From contig JBDTVE010000030.1 in assembly GCA_040007355.1 (NCBI GenBank), positions 1-52,611 of the forward strand: DNA of 52,611 bases, read 5' to 3'. The translations under genes were made by a program, and so were the position numbers. This document shows, in pieces, positions 1 through 7,199 of the stretch. Source of the stretch: JACMLD01 sp040007355. GTDB taxonomy: Bacteria; Bacteroidota; Bacteroidia; Chitinophagales; Chitinophagaceae. The notes under the pieces are model-generated. The model searched no databases, was not told the DNA's origin, and saw nothing but the letters and a program-made list of their open reading frames with translations. The stretch's first letter is position 1. Each line of letters begins with the position of its first letter.

Positions 1-81
1 GCAGACTTGATTGAAACCTATATTTTACAGGGAATTGCCCCTGCTATGAACCAGTTTAACAAATTATCCATTACTTTATGA
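1..81 (+). CDS. C-terminal end of an unidentified protein (partial)
   Basis: The first 81 bases read as 26 codons and a TGA stop in frame 1, ending in the residues NKLSITL. The gene begins outside the window. Nothing in the 26 residues identifies a family. It lies on the same strand as the FAH-family gene downstream, but a separate promoter-like box follows the stop, so co-transcription is not required. Confidence 0.45.
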   Translation, partial: ADLIETYILQGIAPAMNQFNKLSITL

Positions 82-99
82 ATTATTCTCCTGAATCGT

Positions 100-107
100 T
101 ACTTTCG
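100..107 (+). promoter_or_regulatory. Probable -7 promoter element for the FAH-family gene
   Basis: TACTTTCG matches the Bacteroidota -7 consensus TAnnTTTG with one change. It lies about 115 bases before the ATG of the hydrolase gene. No convincing -33 TTTG is seen at the right distance, so the call is tentative. Confidence 0.35.
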
Positions 108-222
108 CAGAGGCACAGTTTTGCAACAGCAACCTTTTGATATTCAATATACCTCTTAAAGACCAGGCATAAGAGCTATAACCTAACTTGATTGTTTAAA
201 CAACCAAATCCTTTTATTGAAT

Positions 223-834
223 ATGAAAATATTCTGTGTTGGCCGTAACTATGTAGCGCACGCCCAGGAACTGGGAAACGAGGTTCCTGATGAGCCCGTG
301 ATTTTCATGAAACCAAAAAGTGCTTTATTGCAGGCACATACCCCCTTCTATTATCCAGAATTTACCAATGAACTTCATTACGAATGTGAACTGGTATTGC
401 GTATTTCAAAAAATGGTAAATATATACAGGACCGCTTTGCAAGTAAATATTATGATGCCATAACCACGGGTATAGATTTCACCGCCCGGGATATTCAAAA
501 TGAACTAAAGAAAAACGGGCTTCCCTGGGAAAAAGCCAAAAGCTGGGATAACTCTGCTGTCATTGGTAAATGGATTCCTTTTACTGACGTGAAAAACAAA
601 AAAGACATCAACTTTGGTTTGTATAAAAACAAAGAGATGGTGCAGCAAAGCAATTCGGGTCTTATGATTAATAATTTTGATAAGATTGTAGCCTATATCT
701 CCAATTATTTTTCTGTAAACATCGGCGACCTTGTTTTTACCGGCACTCCTGCCGGTGTGGGTGAATGCGTGGTAGGTGATTTGCTGGAAGGATTCATAGG
801 CGAAGAGAACTTATTTTCGGTTGAAGTGAAATAA
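223..834 (+). CDS. Fumarylacetoacetate hydrolase (FAH) family protein
   Basis: A 203-residue protein consisting of a single FAH catalytic domain. Such enzymes hydrolyse or decarboxylate beta-keto acids and acylpyruvates using a Mg2+ or Mn2+ ion. The metal-binding pattern is visible: HYECELVL supplies E54 and E56, TGIDFTARD supplies D85, and K106 follows in AKSWD. The family glycine loop FTGTPAGVG lies near the C-terminus. The length suits the short acylpyruvase/oxaloacetate decarboxylase-like members rather than the 420-residue tyrosine-pathway enzyme. I start at ATG 223 because the in-frame TTG two codons earlier adds nothing conserved. A hairpin terminator follows, so it is probably transcribed alone. 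The substrate cannot be read from the sequence. Confidence 0.88.
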   Translation: MKIFCVGRNYVAHAQELGNEVPDEPVIFMKPKSALLQAHTPFYYPEFTNELHYECELVLRISKNGKYIQDRFASKYYDAITTGIDFTARDIQNELKKNGLPWEKAKSWDNSAVIGKWIPFTDVKNKKDINFGLYKNKEMVQQSNSGLMINNFDKIVAYISNYFSVNIGDLVFTGTPAGVGECVVGDLLEGFIGEENLFSVEVK

Positions 835-875
835 CAACCGCCGGCGACTATACATTACTGGTATTATATTGTTAG

Positions 876-902
876 CCATCCCACTGCTGGGGTGGTTTTT
901 TT
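876..902 (+). terminator. Rho-independent terminator after the FAH-family gene
   Basis: Seven-base stem CCATCCC / GGGGTGG (one G-U pair) with a six-base loop, followed directly by seven T. It lies about 40 bases after the stop codon. Confidence 0.75.
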
Positions 903-958
903 ATGATGCCCCTGCTGCCATTGCTACTAACAGTTATTAGTTTTTTAACTGGTTTTAT

Positions 959-966
959 TACATTTG
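959..966 (+). promoter_or_regulatory. Promoter -7 box of the E1 dehydrogenase gene
   Basis: TACATTTG is a perfect TAnnTTTG box. It ends only five bases before ATG 972, so the predicted transcript starts at or within about two bases of the start codon. The -33 region is weak (TTA at the expected distance). Confidence 0.55.
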
Positions 967-971
967 TACCC

Positions 972-3044
972 ATGCCTGCCACTAGCACTGAAATATTATT
1001 GAAAGCATATCACTGCATGTGCATGGCAAAAGCAATGGCACTAACCTATGAGACCAATCGCTCCCGCTGCCGGTATGTGCATTCCACTTCGCGCGGGCAT
1101 GAAGCCGTTCAGCTGGCCCTGGCATTCCAATTACAGCCTTTTGATTTTGTGAGTCCTTATTACCGCGATGAAAGCATGCTGTTGGGTATGGGTTACCGTC
1201 CTTATGAATTGATGCTCCAGCTGCTGGCAAAAAAAGAAGATCCCTTTAGCGCTGGCCGTTCCTATTATAGTCATCCTAATAATAAACAACCGGGCAAGCC
1301 CCGCATGATACACCAGAGCAGCGCCACGGGTATGCAGGTAATACCGGCTACCGGTATCGCACAGGGTCTGCAATACCTGGAGACCATCCGTTCGCCCCTT
1401 CTGGAAAAAGGTCCCCGCGGCGAATTACCGGTAGTGGTTTGTTCTATGGGCGATGCCAGTGTTACCGAGGGGGAGGTGAGCGAAGCTTTCCAATTTGCGG
1501 TCTTAAAGAAGCTGCCTATTATTTACCTGGTACAGGATAATAATTGGGGCATTAGTGCCACGGCGGCAGAAACCAGGGCCATGGATGCCTATGATTACGC
1601 TGCGGGGTTTACCGGTATGAAGCGTATACGCATCAACGGTACCAACTTTGAAGAAAGCTATACTGCTTTGGAGGAGGTCATCCTGGAAACCCGGCAGCAT
1701 CGGTCACCCTGCCTGGTGCAGGCCAGCGTCTGTTTGCTGGGGCATCATACCAGCGGAGTGAGAAAGGAATTTTACAGAACAGCAGCCGACCTGGAAGAAC
1801 AGGCAAAAGACGACCCCGGTCCTAAACTGAAAAAGCGTTTGTTCAGCATCGGTATAGAACCCGGTTTGCTGTTGAACCTGGAGCAGACCGCAGCTGATAC
1901 CGTAGCAGTTGATTTTGAACGAGCCTGTAATGCAGTAGAACCCGACCCCGCCAGCGTGGAGGAGCATGTATTTGCATCCACCCCGGTTACGGAAGAAAAA
2001 GGAGAAAGGAGTCCTGCCGGTGCGGCCCCCGTTATGATGGTGGATGCGGCCTTGTTTGCCATCCGGGAAATAATGGAAGCGCACCCCGAAGTTTTAGTGT
2101 ACGGGCAGGATACAGGCCGTCGCCTGGGCGGTGTATTCAGGGAAACGGCTACACTGGCAGCGCAGTTTGGAGACCACCGTGTTTTTAATACTGCTATCCA
2201 GGAGGCTTATATTATAGGATCCACGATAGGAATGTGTGCAACGGGCGCACGGCCCATAGTGGAAATACAGTTTGCCGACTATATCTACCCTGCTTTTAAC
2301 CAACTCGTCACGGAGATGGCCAAATCCTGCTATCTCAGCAATGGCAGGTTTCCCGTTCCGGTAGTTATCCGGGTGCCGGTGGGTGCCTATGGCGGGGGCG
2401 GCCCTTATCATAGCGGCAGCATCGAAACCACTCTGCTGTCTGTAAAGGGTATTAAGATTGTTTACCCATCTAACGCGGCAGACATGAAGGGTTTAATGAA
2501 GGCGGCTTTTTATGATCCCAACCCGGTGGTAGTGCTGGAGCACAAAGGCCTGTACTGGGGGAAGGTTCCCGGCACCGCCCAAGCCAAAAGCCCCGAGCCG
2601 TCAGGAGACTACATTATTCCGCTGGGGAAGGCCAGGCTCTTGTTACAGGCCGAAGCAACCAGGATTGCCGCGGGTGAAACCTGCTGCGTCATCTGCTATG
2701 GTATGGGAGTGTACTGGGCCATGGAAGCAGCGTCGGCGTTTCCGGGACGGGTGGAAATTGTAGATCTACGCACTTTGTTTCCCCTGGATGAGGCGCTCGT
2801 TTTTGAGACGGTTTGTAAACATGGCCGCTGCCTGGTTCTAACCGAAGAACAGCAAAATAATTCTTTTGCAGAAGCACTGGCAGCAAGGATATCCAAAAAT
2901 TGTTTCCGGTTTTTAGACCAGGCCGTGGAAGTGATGGGCGCGCTGAACAACCCGGCCGTTCCCATTAACACATCGCTGGAAGAGGCCATGCTGCCCAATG
3001 CTCACAAGCTACGGCTGGCCATTGCGGATTTGCTACAGCATTGA
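972..3044 (+). CDS. Thiamine-dependent 2-oxoacid dehydrogenase E1, alpha and beta subunits fused
   Basis: A 690-residue protein joining the alpha and beta chains of a branched-chain-type E1 component, which decarboxylates 2-oxo acids with thiamine diphosphate and passes the acyl group to an E2 lipoyl protein. The alpha half (about 1-330) carries the cofactor motif GDA at 160-162 with NN at 190-191. The beta half (about 355-690) begins ALFAIREIME and contains YGQDTGRRLGGVFRET, EIQFADYIYPA and the YGGGGPYHSG loop. Fused E1 proteins of this length are common in Bacteroidota and usually called 2-oxoisovalerate dehydrogenase; pyruvate or acetoin as substrate cannot be excluded. The reading frame is open 23 codons further upstream, but the promoter box lies inside that stretch, which favours ATG 972. 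No E2 or E3 gene is adjacent. There is no clear terminator. Confidence 0.9.
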   Translation: MPATSTEILLKAYHCMCMAKAMALTYETNRSRCRYVHSTSRGHEAVQLALAFQLQPFDFVSPYYRDESMLLGMGYRPYELMLQLLAKKEDPFSAGRSYYSHPNNKQPGKPRMIHQSSATGMQVIPATGIAQGLQYLETIRSPLLEKGPRGELPVVVCSMGDASVTEGEVSEAFQFAVLKKLPIIYLVQDNNWGISATAAETRAMDAYDYAAGFTGMKRIRINGTNFEESYTALEEVILETRQHRSPCLVQASVCLLGHHTSGVRKEFYRTAADLEEQAKDDPGPKLKKRLFSIGIEPGLLLNLEQTAADTVAVDFERACNAVEPDPASVEEHVFASTPVTEEKGERSPAGAAPVMMVDAALFAIREIMEAHPEVLVYGQDTGRRLGGVFRETATLAAQFGDHRVFNTAIQEAYIIGSTIGMCATGARPIVEIQFADYIYPAFNQLVTEMAKSCYLSNGRFPVPVVIRVPVGAYGGGGPYHSGSIETTLLSVKGIKIVYPSNAADMKGLMKAAFYDPNPVVVLEHKGLYWGKVPGTAQAKSPEPSGDYIIPLGKARLLLQAEATRIAAGETCCVICYGMGVYWAMEAASAFPGRVEIVDLRTLFPLDEALVFETVCKHGRCLVLTEEQQNNSFAEALAARISKNCFRFLDQAVEVMGALNNPAVPINTSLEEAMLPNAHKLRLAIADLLQH

Positions 3045-3314
3045 CGTGACAACTGCAGCATTTTGACCTGTTTCGCCCCGCCGGCGTTTACCGTTCACCT
3101 CCTATTTTTTGACGTTAATCCTTTTAGCGTAGCTTTTACTACCGGTATCCTGTCTCTATTGTATAGGGGTTACTATTATTTTGGATACGCTACTAAAATA
3201 ATCTAGTTATTCGCATTCAACAGGTAATTTACCCGCAGGTGTATTTTATGGTTTTACTACTGGTTTAATATGTCAATTTGACTGCGAATAAATTCGTAGA
3301 ACGAAACGAGTGCT

Positions 3315-3992
3315 ATGAAAAATAAAATGCTTAAGAGATCTCACTTATCTGAGAAAACCTGCAGGGAAATCATTCAGCTTTTTTCTGAAGACTTAACAGC
3401 CACGCAAATTGCGGGAATCACCAATGTAAGCAGGGTTACCATTAACAATTATCTAAAACTGATTCGCACCCATATTGCAAAACATTGCGAAGAACAGGTT
3501 CCGGGCGAGTTTCATCGTACCCGTCCTGAGCATGTAGCGCAACAACCAGCGCACCGTGCATCTGCTTCTGAAGATTATAATGTTTATTTTGGCTTTTATA
3601 AAGAGAATGGCAATATCTTCACTGAAGAATTGCATGCGATAGATAAATCAGATATAAGGGCTTTGCAGCAGGCTGTTATGTTGCACAGCCAGCAATCCAC
3701 CGATACTGTTGATTTGGTGAGGTACCATGCCATTGCTGATTTTGATGAATGGCGTTTGTACCGGGTAGATACTGCCGCTGCCAACGGAAAAAATTACCAT
3801 GATGATATAGCTCTTTTCTGGGGTAACACCCGGAACCGCCTGCTGAAGTTCAGGGGACTGAACAAAAACACCTTATACCTTCATGTTAAGGAATCCGAGT
3901 TCAGGTATAATTACCGCCAGGATGATATTAACAGGTTATTGCTGAATATTATTTACAAGTATCCGTTACACCTTTCTAAAGCTTATGTGTAA
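3315..3992 (+). CDS. IS1595-type transposase derivative with eroded catalytic site (possibly domesticated)
   Basis: The 225-residue protein keeps the ends of an IS1595 (ISXO2-like) transposase. The N-terminus has the helix-turn-helix region (KRSHLSEKTCREIIQLF, then TATQIAGITNVSRVTINNYL). The C-terminus has the family block LLKFRGLNKNTLYLHVKES followed by EFRYNYR. The middle is shortened and altered. The first catalytic aspartate segment (normally DESYFG) is absent and replaced by a His/Pro/Ala linker. The second aspartate segment (TDGW in the family) reads DLVR. The final acidic residue before FWG is alanine (IALFWG). The frame is nevertheless intact, has its own ATG and ends before a strong terminator. 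I see no terminal inverted repeats flanking it. It is therefore unlikely to transpose; a DNA-binding role after domestication is inference. A 9-base inverted repeat (TTATTCGCA at 3207-3215, TGCGAATAA at 3283-3291) upstream could be a binding site. Confidence 0.75.
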   Translation: MKNKMLKRSHLSEKTCREIIQLFSEDLTATQIAGITNVSRVTINNYLKLIRTHIAKHCEEQVPGEFHRTRPEHVAQQPAHRASASEDYNVYFGFYKENGNIFTEELHAIDKSDIRALQQAVMLHSQQSTDTVDLVRYHAIADFDEWRLYRVDTAAANGKNYHDDIALFWGNTRNRLLKFRGLNKNTLYLHVKESEFRYNYRQDDINRLLLNIIYKYPLHLSKAYV

Positions 3993-4087
3993 GCGGGCAA
4001 TGGTATAAAAATTTTCCGGACGCTCATGATGCGCTGCCGGCCGGGATTAATTATCAAGGCAGCGATATAAGTTTTCTCATGTTATAC

Positions 4088-4118
4088 GCGGGTGGTTTCT
4101 ACTACCCGCTCTTTTTTT
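4088..4118 (+). terminator. Rho-independent terminator after the transposase-like gene
   Basis: Stem GCGGGTGG / CTACCCGC (one G-U) around a TTTCTA loop, then a T-rich tail. It lies about 95 bases downstream of the transposase-like gene's stop. Confidence 0.8.
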
Positions 4119-4600
4119 GTATACCCGGCAGTATGCTTCCAAAACTACTCTGCCCCAGGTCAATTGAGAACGCGAATAAAAAACCTACCTTGATACCGGT
4201 GTTACTACTATAGAGACTCTTGTTGAAATGGTGAAAAAGCATTTGTAGGTTTTATCCGCCTTTAGTGCCAATACCCACCGATCCCCCAATTCTAAAATCC
4301 CTATCTGGCCTGCGCTGCCCGGAAAACAGTAATTTGTAAGACATTGTTAATCAGTGCCGAATATTGTTAATGCCAGCCCCCGTTAACCTCACCGGAATAT
4401 TATTTAAAAAACTCCCCCAATTTGGCTTTTACTTTTCAAGAAAAGTTTATACTTTGTCAGCTCATACTATTTCCATTCTCCTTTGAATAACGGTTTCCTC
4501 TTACTGATTCCATCTCTGAAAAGACCGTACTGATCCATGCACATCCATACCGTGTTTAACCGCCACAGCATTGCTGTCTTTAACCACAAAATTGAAGCTC
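4119..4600. other. Intergenic stretch without a recognised gene
   Basis: No open frame with family resemblance on either strand. It contains a loose inverted repeat (AAAACCTAC near 4179-4188 and GTAGGTTTT at 4245-4253) about 60 bases apart. The promoter of the M90 peptidase must lie here, but no perfect TAnnTTTG box is visible. Confidence 0.5.
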
Positions 4601-5437
4601 ATGGAAGTAGTGTTTATCTGTATAACCGTGTTTTTTACAGTAACCCTGGTTAGTATATTACAGGATCCCGCATCGCGTTTTATGCAGCGTCTCCATTATA
4701 AAAGATTCCTTAAAACAGAATCATATTACCGCGATATGGTTACCGCACACCTGGCATATTTCAGACGACTGACCGATAAGGAACAACATCTTTTGCTGTT
4801 TCGCACCTTTCTTATTCATCGGTCAAAAAAATTCCATTATGTAGGCATCGAAAAAAAAGAAGAAATGCCGGTGCTGATAAGCGCTGTTTCAGCGCAACTC
4901 ACTCTTGGCCTGGAAAGGTTCTCGCTTAATTATTTCCGCGATATTTTTGTATTGCAGCACGATTATCACTATGGCTATTACTCATTGCCTTTTATGGGTC
5001 ATGTAGACAGTACCGGCATCTATCTGAGCTGGGATAATTTCTTAAAAGGCATACACCGCGCCGATGAGAATAGCAATGTAGGCCTTCATGAAATGGCCCA
5101 CGCACTGGCTTATGTAAACTTTGTTGTTAAATCGGAAGAAGATAAACATTTCAAAAAAGAGTTTAAGAATTTTTCACAGGTGGCCCGTCCTATTTTCCAG
5201 GAAATGCAAAAAGGTAAAAAGAATTTCCTGGGCGATTATGCCGCTACCAATTACCATGAATTCTGGGCCGTTAGCGTGGAAATGTTTTTTGAGAACCCTT
5301 TCCGGTATAAATATGAACTGCCCGAACTGTACAGCGCCATGGTTAAATTGCTGAAACAGGACCCTTATGAAATGATTGTAAACCGGAACAACCCGGTAAT
5401 ATCCCGGCCTCTTGCTTCCTACGCTGCTTTCGCGTAA
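4601..5437 (+). CDS. Zinc-dependent peptidase, MtfA (M90) family
   Basis: A 278-residue protein with one N-terminal membrane segment (about residues 1-22, EVVFICITVFFTVTLVSIL) and an M90 metallopeptidase domain. The zinc-binding helix LHEMAHAL places HEMAH at residues 163-167. The third ligand region follows in NYHEFWAVSVEMFFENP, matching the MtfA-type E...F.E.P signature. E. coli MtfA is a cytoplasmic aminopeptidase that binds the repressor Mlc; the N-terminal anchor here suggests membrane attachment, and a link to sugar regulation should not be assumed. I start at ATG 4601; an in-frame TTG ten codons earlier is less likely. It runs convergently into the minus-strand membrane protein gene with 61 bases between stops. 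Confidence 0.85.
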   Translation: MEVVFICITVFFTVTLVSILQDPASRFMQRLHYKRFLKTESYYRDMVTAHLAYFRRLTDKEQHLLLFRTFLIHRSKKFHYVGIEKKEEMPVLISAVSAQLTLGLERFSLNYFRDIFVLQHDYHYGYYSLPFMGHVDSTGIYLSWDNFLKGIHRADENSNVGLHEMAHALAYVNFVVKSEEDKHFKKEFKNFSQVARPIFQEMQKGKKNFLGDYAATNYHEFWAVSVEMFFENPFRYKYELPELYSAMVKLLKQDPYEMIVNRNNPVISRPLASYAAFA

Positions 5438-5498
5438 GTGGAATAGAAATTTTCTCTCGTTGAACTAACATGAGCTCGCCCGGATGGTAAGGATGACT

Positions 5499-5960
5499 TC
5501 AATTATCTAATGTCGTAGAAATCTCATAAGGTTCCTGTTTCATAGTAGCTGCTTCTTTTTCAGCCTTCGCCAGCGATGAATATTCGTATTCATTCTTTCT
5601 GAAGAGTACAATATAATAGTACGCCAGCACGCTCAACCCCAGGGCAAAGGGTATAATAGCCACCTGGCGGAGGCCATAGCCATGCCAGATATTCTCTTCC
5701 AGGTGAAAAAATTCTCCCACCATCCATATACAATTGGCGCTAATCCAGAAATCCACGGCCAGGTTATGAAACAATTCACTTTTCATGTTACGGGTTTGCC
5801 AGGTAATCAGTAGGGCCACGGTCAGTGTGGGCACAATCATAATTAAACCGGGTATGCGTAAATTGGTGGCCCAGCATATGTCTTTTAATAACCATAACAA
5901 TATATGCAGGTTCTCTGTTTTCCGGAACCTGGCCGGTATTGAATAAACTTTATTGCTCAT
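5499..5960 (-). CDS. Small membrane protein of unknown function
   Basis: A 153-residue protein starting MSNKVYSIPARF. At least three hydrophobic stretches are visible: around residues 36-55 (IPGLIMIVPTLTVALLI), 68-85 (LAVDFWISANCIWMVGEFF) and 100-120 (IIPFALGLSVLAYYYIVLF). A charged C-terminal tail rich in Glu, Lys and Ala follows and probably lies in the cytoplasm. I do not recognise the family. The open frame extends 21 codons upstream, but ATG 5960 removes an unlikely hydrophobic extension. The FAD oxidoreductase gene ends 103 bases upstream on the same strand. Confidence 0.65.
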   Translation of the reverse strand: MSNKVYSIPARFRKTENLHILLWLLKDICWATNLRIPGLIMIVPTLTVALLITWQTRNMKSELFHNLAVDFWISANCIWMVGEFFHLEENIWHGYGLRQVAIIPFALGLSVLAYYYIVLFRKNEYEYSSLAKAEKEAATMKQEPYEISTTLDN

Positions 5961-6062
5961 AGCTGTTAGTGTGATTAAGACCTTACCAAATAGATAAGGG
6001 GTAAAACAAAAATATAGGATCAATAAAATAAAAATCGATTTTTTTTGCCCGAAACGGATTGC

Positions 6063-7118
6063 TTATCGGCTTAATATTCCTTTAAACCGCTGCACATTAG
6101 CCTCTTTCAGGATGGGCGCTTGCTGCAATAAATGATTAACCAGCTGCTGTGCAAAAAAAGGCGCCAGCGAACAACCCTTTGTACCCATACCGTTTAAAAT
6201 ACCCAGCCTGTTATTGACAGGATGCAGACCCACAAAGGGTTTACGCTCCAGCGTGGCGGGTCTTACGGAAGCCCGGTGTTCCAGGATGCTAAAAGGTATT
6301 TTCAAGGTTTGCTTTAGCCAGTTTTCCGCAGACTGGTAAAACCCACTGGTTGGATGTTCATCCTGGAAAGTCCAGAGATAAGTAGACCCCAGCCAAAAAA
6401 TATTTTCTGTCCAGGGAACAAGGCTATACCCTTTTTTGATGATATGCGTGGCCGGCAGACCGGGTATTGCTACCAGCATCATCTCTCCTTTGTTCAGGCC
6501 ATAGGGCAGGTTGGGGAAAAACGGATTGCTAAAACCTGCGGCGCCCTCGCAAAAGACAGCCCGCCCGGCACTGATATTATTGTATTCAACACCGGTTTCT
6601 TTAATGACCAGTTGTAAGGGGTCAAAGCGGGTGCTCATTAACTGCCCACGCGCTACCAATTTTTTTCTTTGTGCTTGCAGCAGCAGCGGGGTATCTACCA
6701 GGAGGGCAGCCTGAATAATGCCGTAACCAAAATCATATTGAAGATAGGGCAGCCATTTGTTCTCATCAGCGGGCAGGGAAAGAAATTGCTGATCCGTTTG
6801 ATAACGATCCAAAAACGCCAGTCGCATCTGCGGCGTGGTAAAAAAATCAACAACGGGTTTCCGGCCGATACAATCAATGCCCAGCAACTCACCAAAAGAT
6901 TGGTAAGCCTGCCAGGCAAATGGCAGCAGTTCGTCTATCATCCATGTCTTAACTACTCTTCTGCCGGTTACCGGGTTTATAATCCCCGAGGCTGTTTTGG
7001 AAGCCGTATCCGGTTTGTCTTCATCAATAACAATATAGGACTGACCTGCTTCTTCTAAATAATAACTCAGCCAGGTACCGCATAGCCCCTGGCCAATGAT
7101 TAGGTAATCGGCCTGCAT
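6063..7118 (-). CDS. FAD-dependent amine/D-amino acid oxidoreductase (DAO family)
   Basis: A 351-residue flavoprotein. The dinucleotide-binding motif starts almost at the N-terminus (YLIIGQGLCGTWLSYYLEE, glycines 9, 11 and 14) and is followed by the acidic end of the second strand (VIDED). The GIINPVTGRRVVKTW segment and the C-terminal block NGMGTKGCSLAPFFA, which contacts the flavin, are typical of the glycine-oxidase/MnmC C-terminal type of DAO protein. It probably oxidises a small amino acid or a modified amine; the tRNA-modifying role of MnmC cannot be inferred because the methyltransferase domain is absent. The start is ATG 7118, directly behind a perfect promoter box. The adjacent macroglobulin gene is transcribed in the same direction and ends 81 bases upstream. 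Confidence 0.82.
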   Translation of the reverse strand: MQADYLIIGQGLCGTWLSYYLEEAGQSYIVIDEDKPDTASKTASGIINPVTGRRVVKTWMIDELLPFAWQAYQSFGELLGIDCIGRKPVVDFFTTPQMRLAFLDRYQTDQQFLSLPADENKWLPYLQYDFGYGIIQAALLVDTPLLLQAQRKKLVARGQLMSTRFDPLQLVIKETGVEYNNISAGRAVFCEGAAGFSNPFFPNLPYGLNKGEMMLVAIPGLPATHIIKKGYSLVPWTENIFWLGSTYLWTFQDEHPTSGFYQSAENWLKQTLKIPFSILEHRASVRPATLERKPFVGLHPVNNRLGILNGMGTKGCSLAPFFAQQLVNHLLQQAPILKEANVQRFKGILSR

Positions 7119-7122
7119 ATTG

Positions 7123-7152
7123 CAAAAATAGGTAGCCGGGCGCAGCAAACAA
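7123..7152 (-). promoter_or_regulatory. Bacteroidota promoter of the FAD oxidoreductase gene, predicted leaderless
   Basis: On the minus strand TTG (7152-7150), 19 bases, then TATTTTTG (7130-7123), a perfect TAnnTTTG. Only four bases separate the box from ATG 7118, so transcription should start at about the first base of the start codon. Confidence 0.65.
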
Positions 7153-7199
7153 CCCGGAACCCGTCATAGAAAAATATTGTTGTCCGGCGCTGTGCCGGT

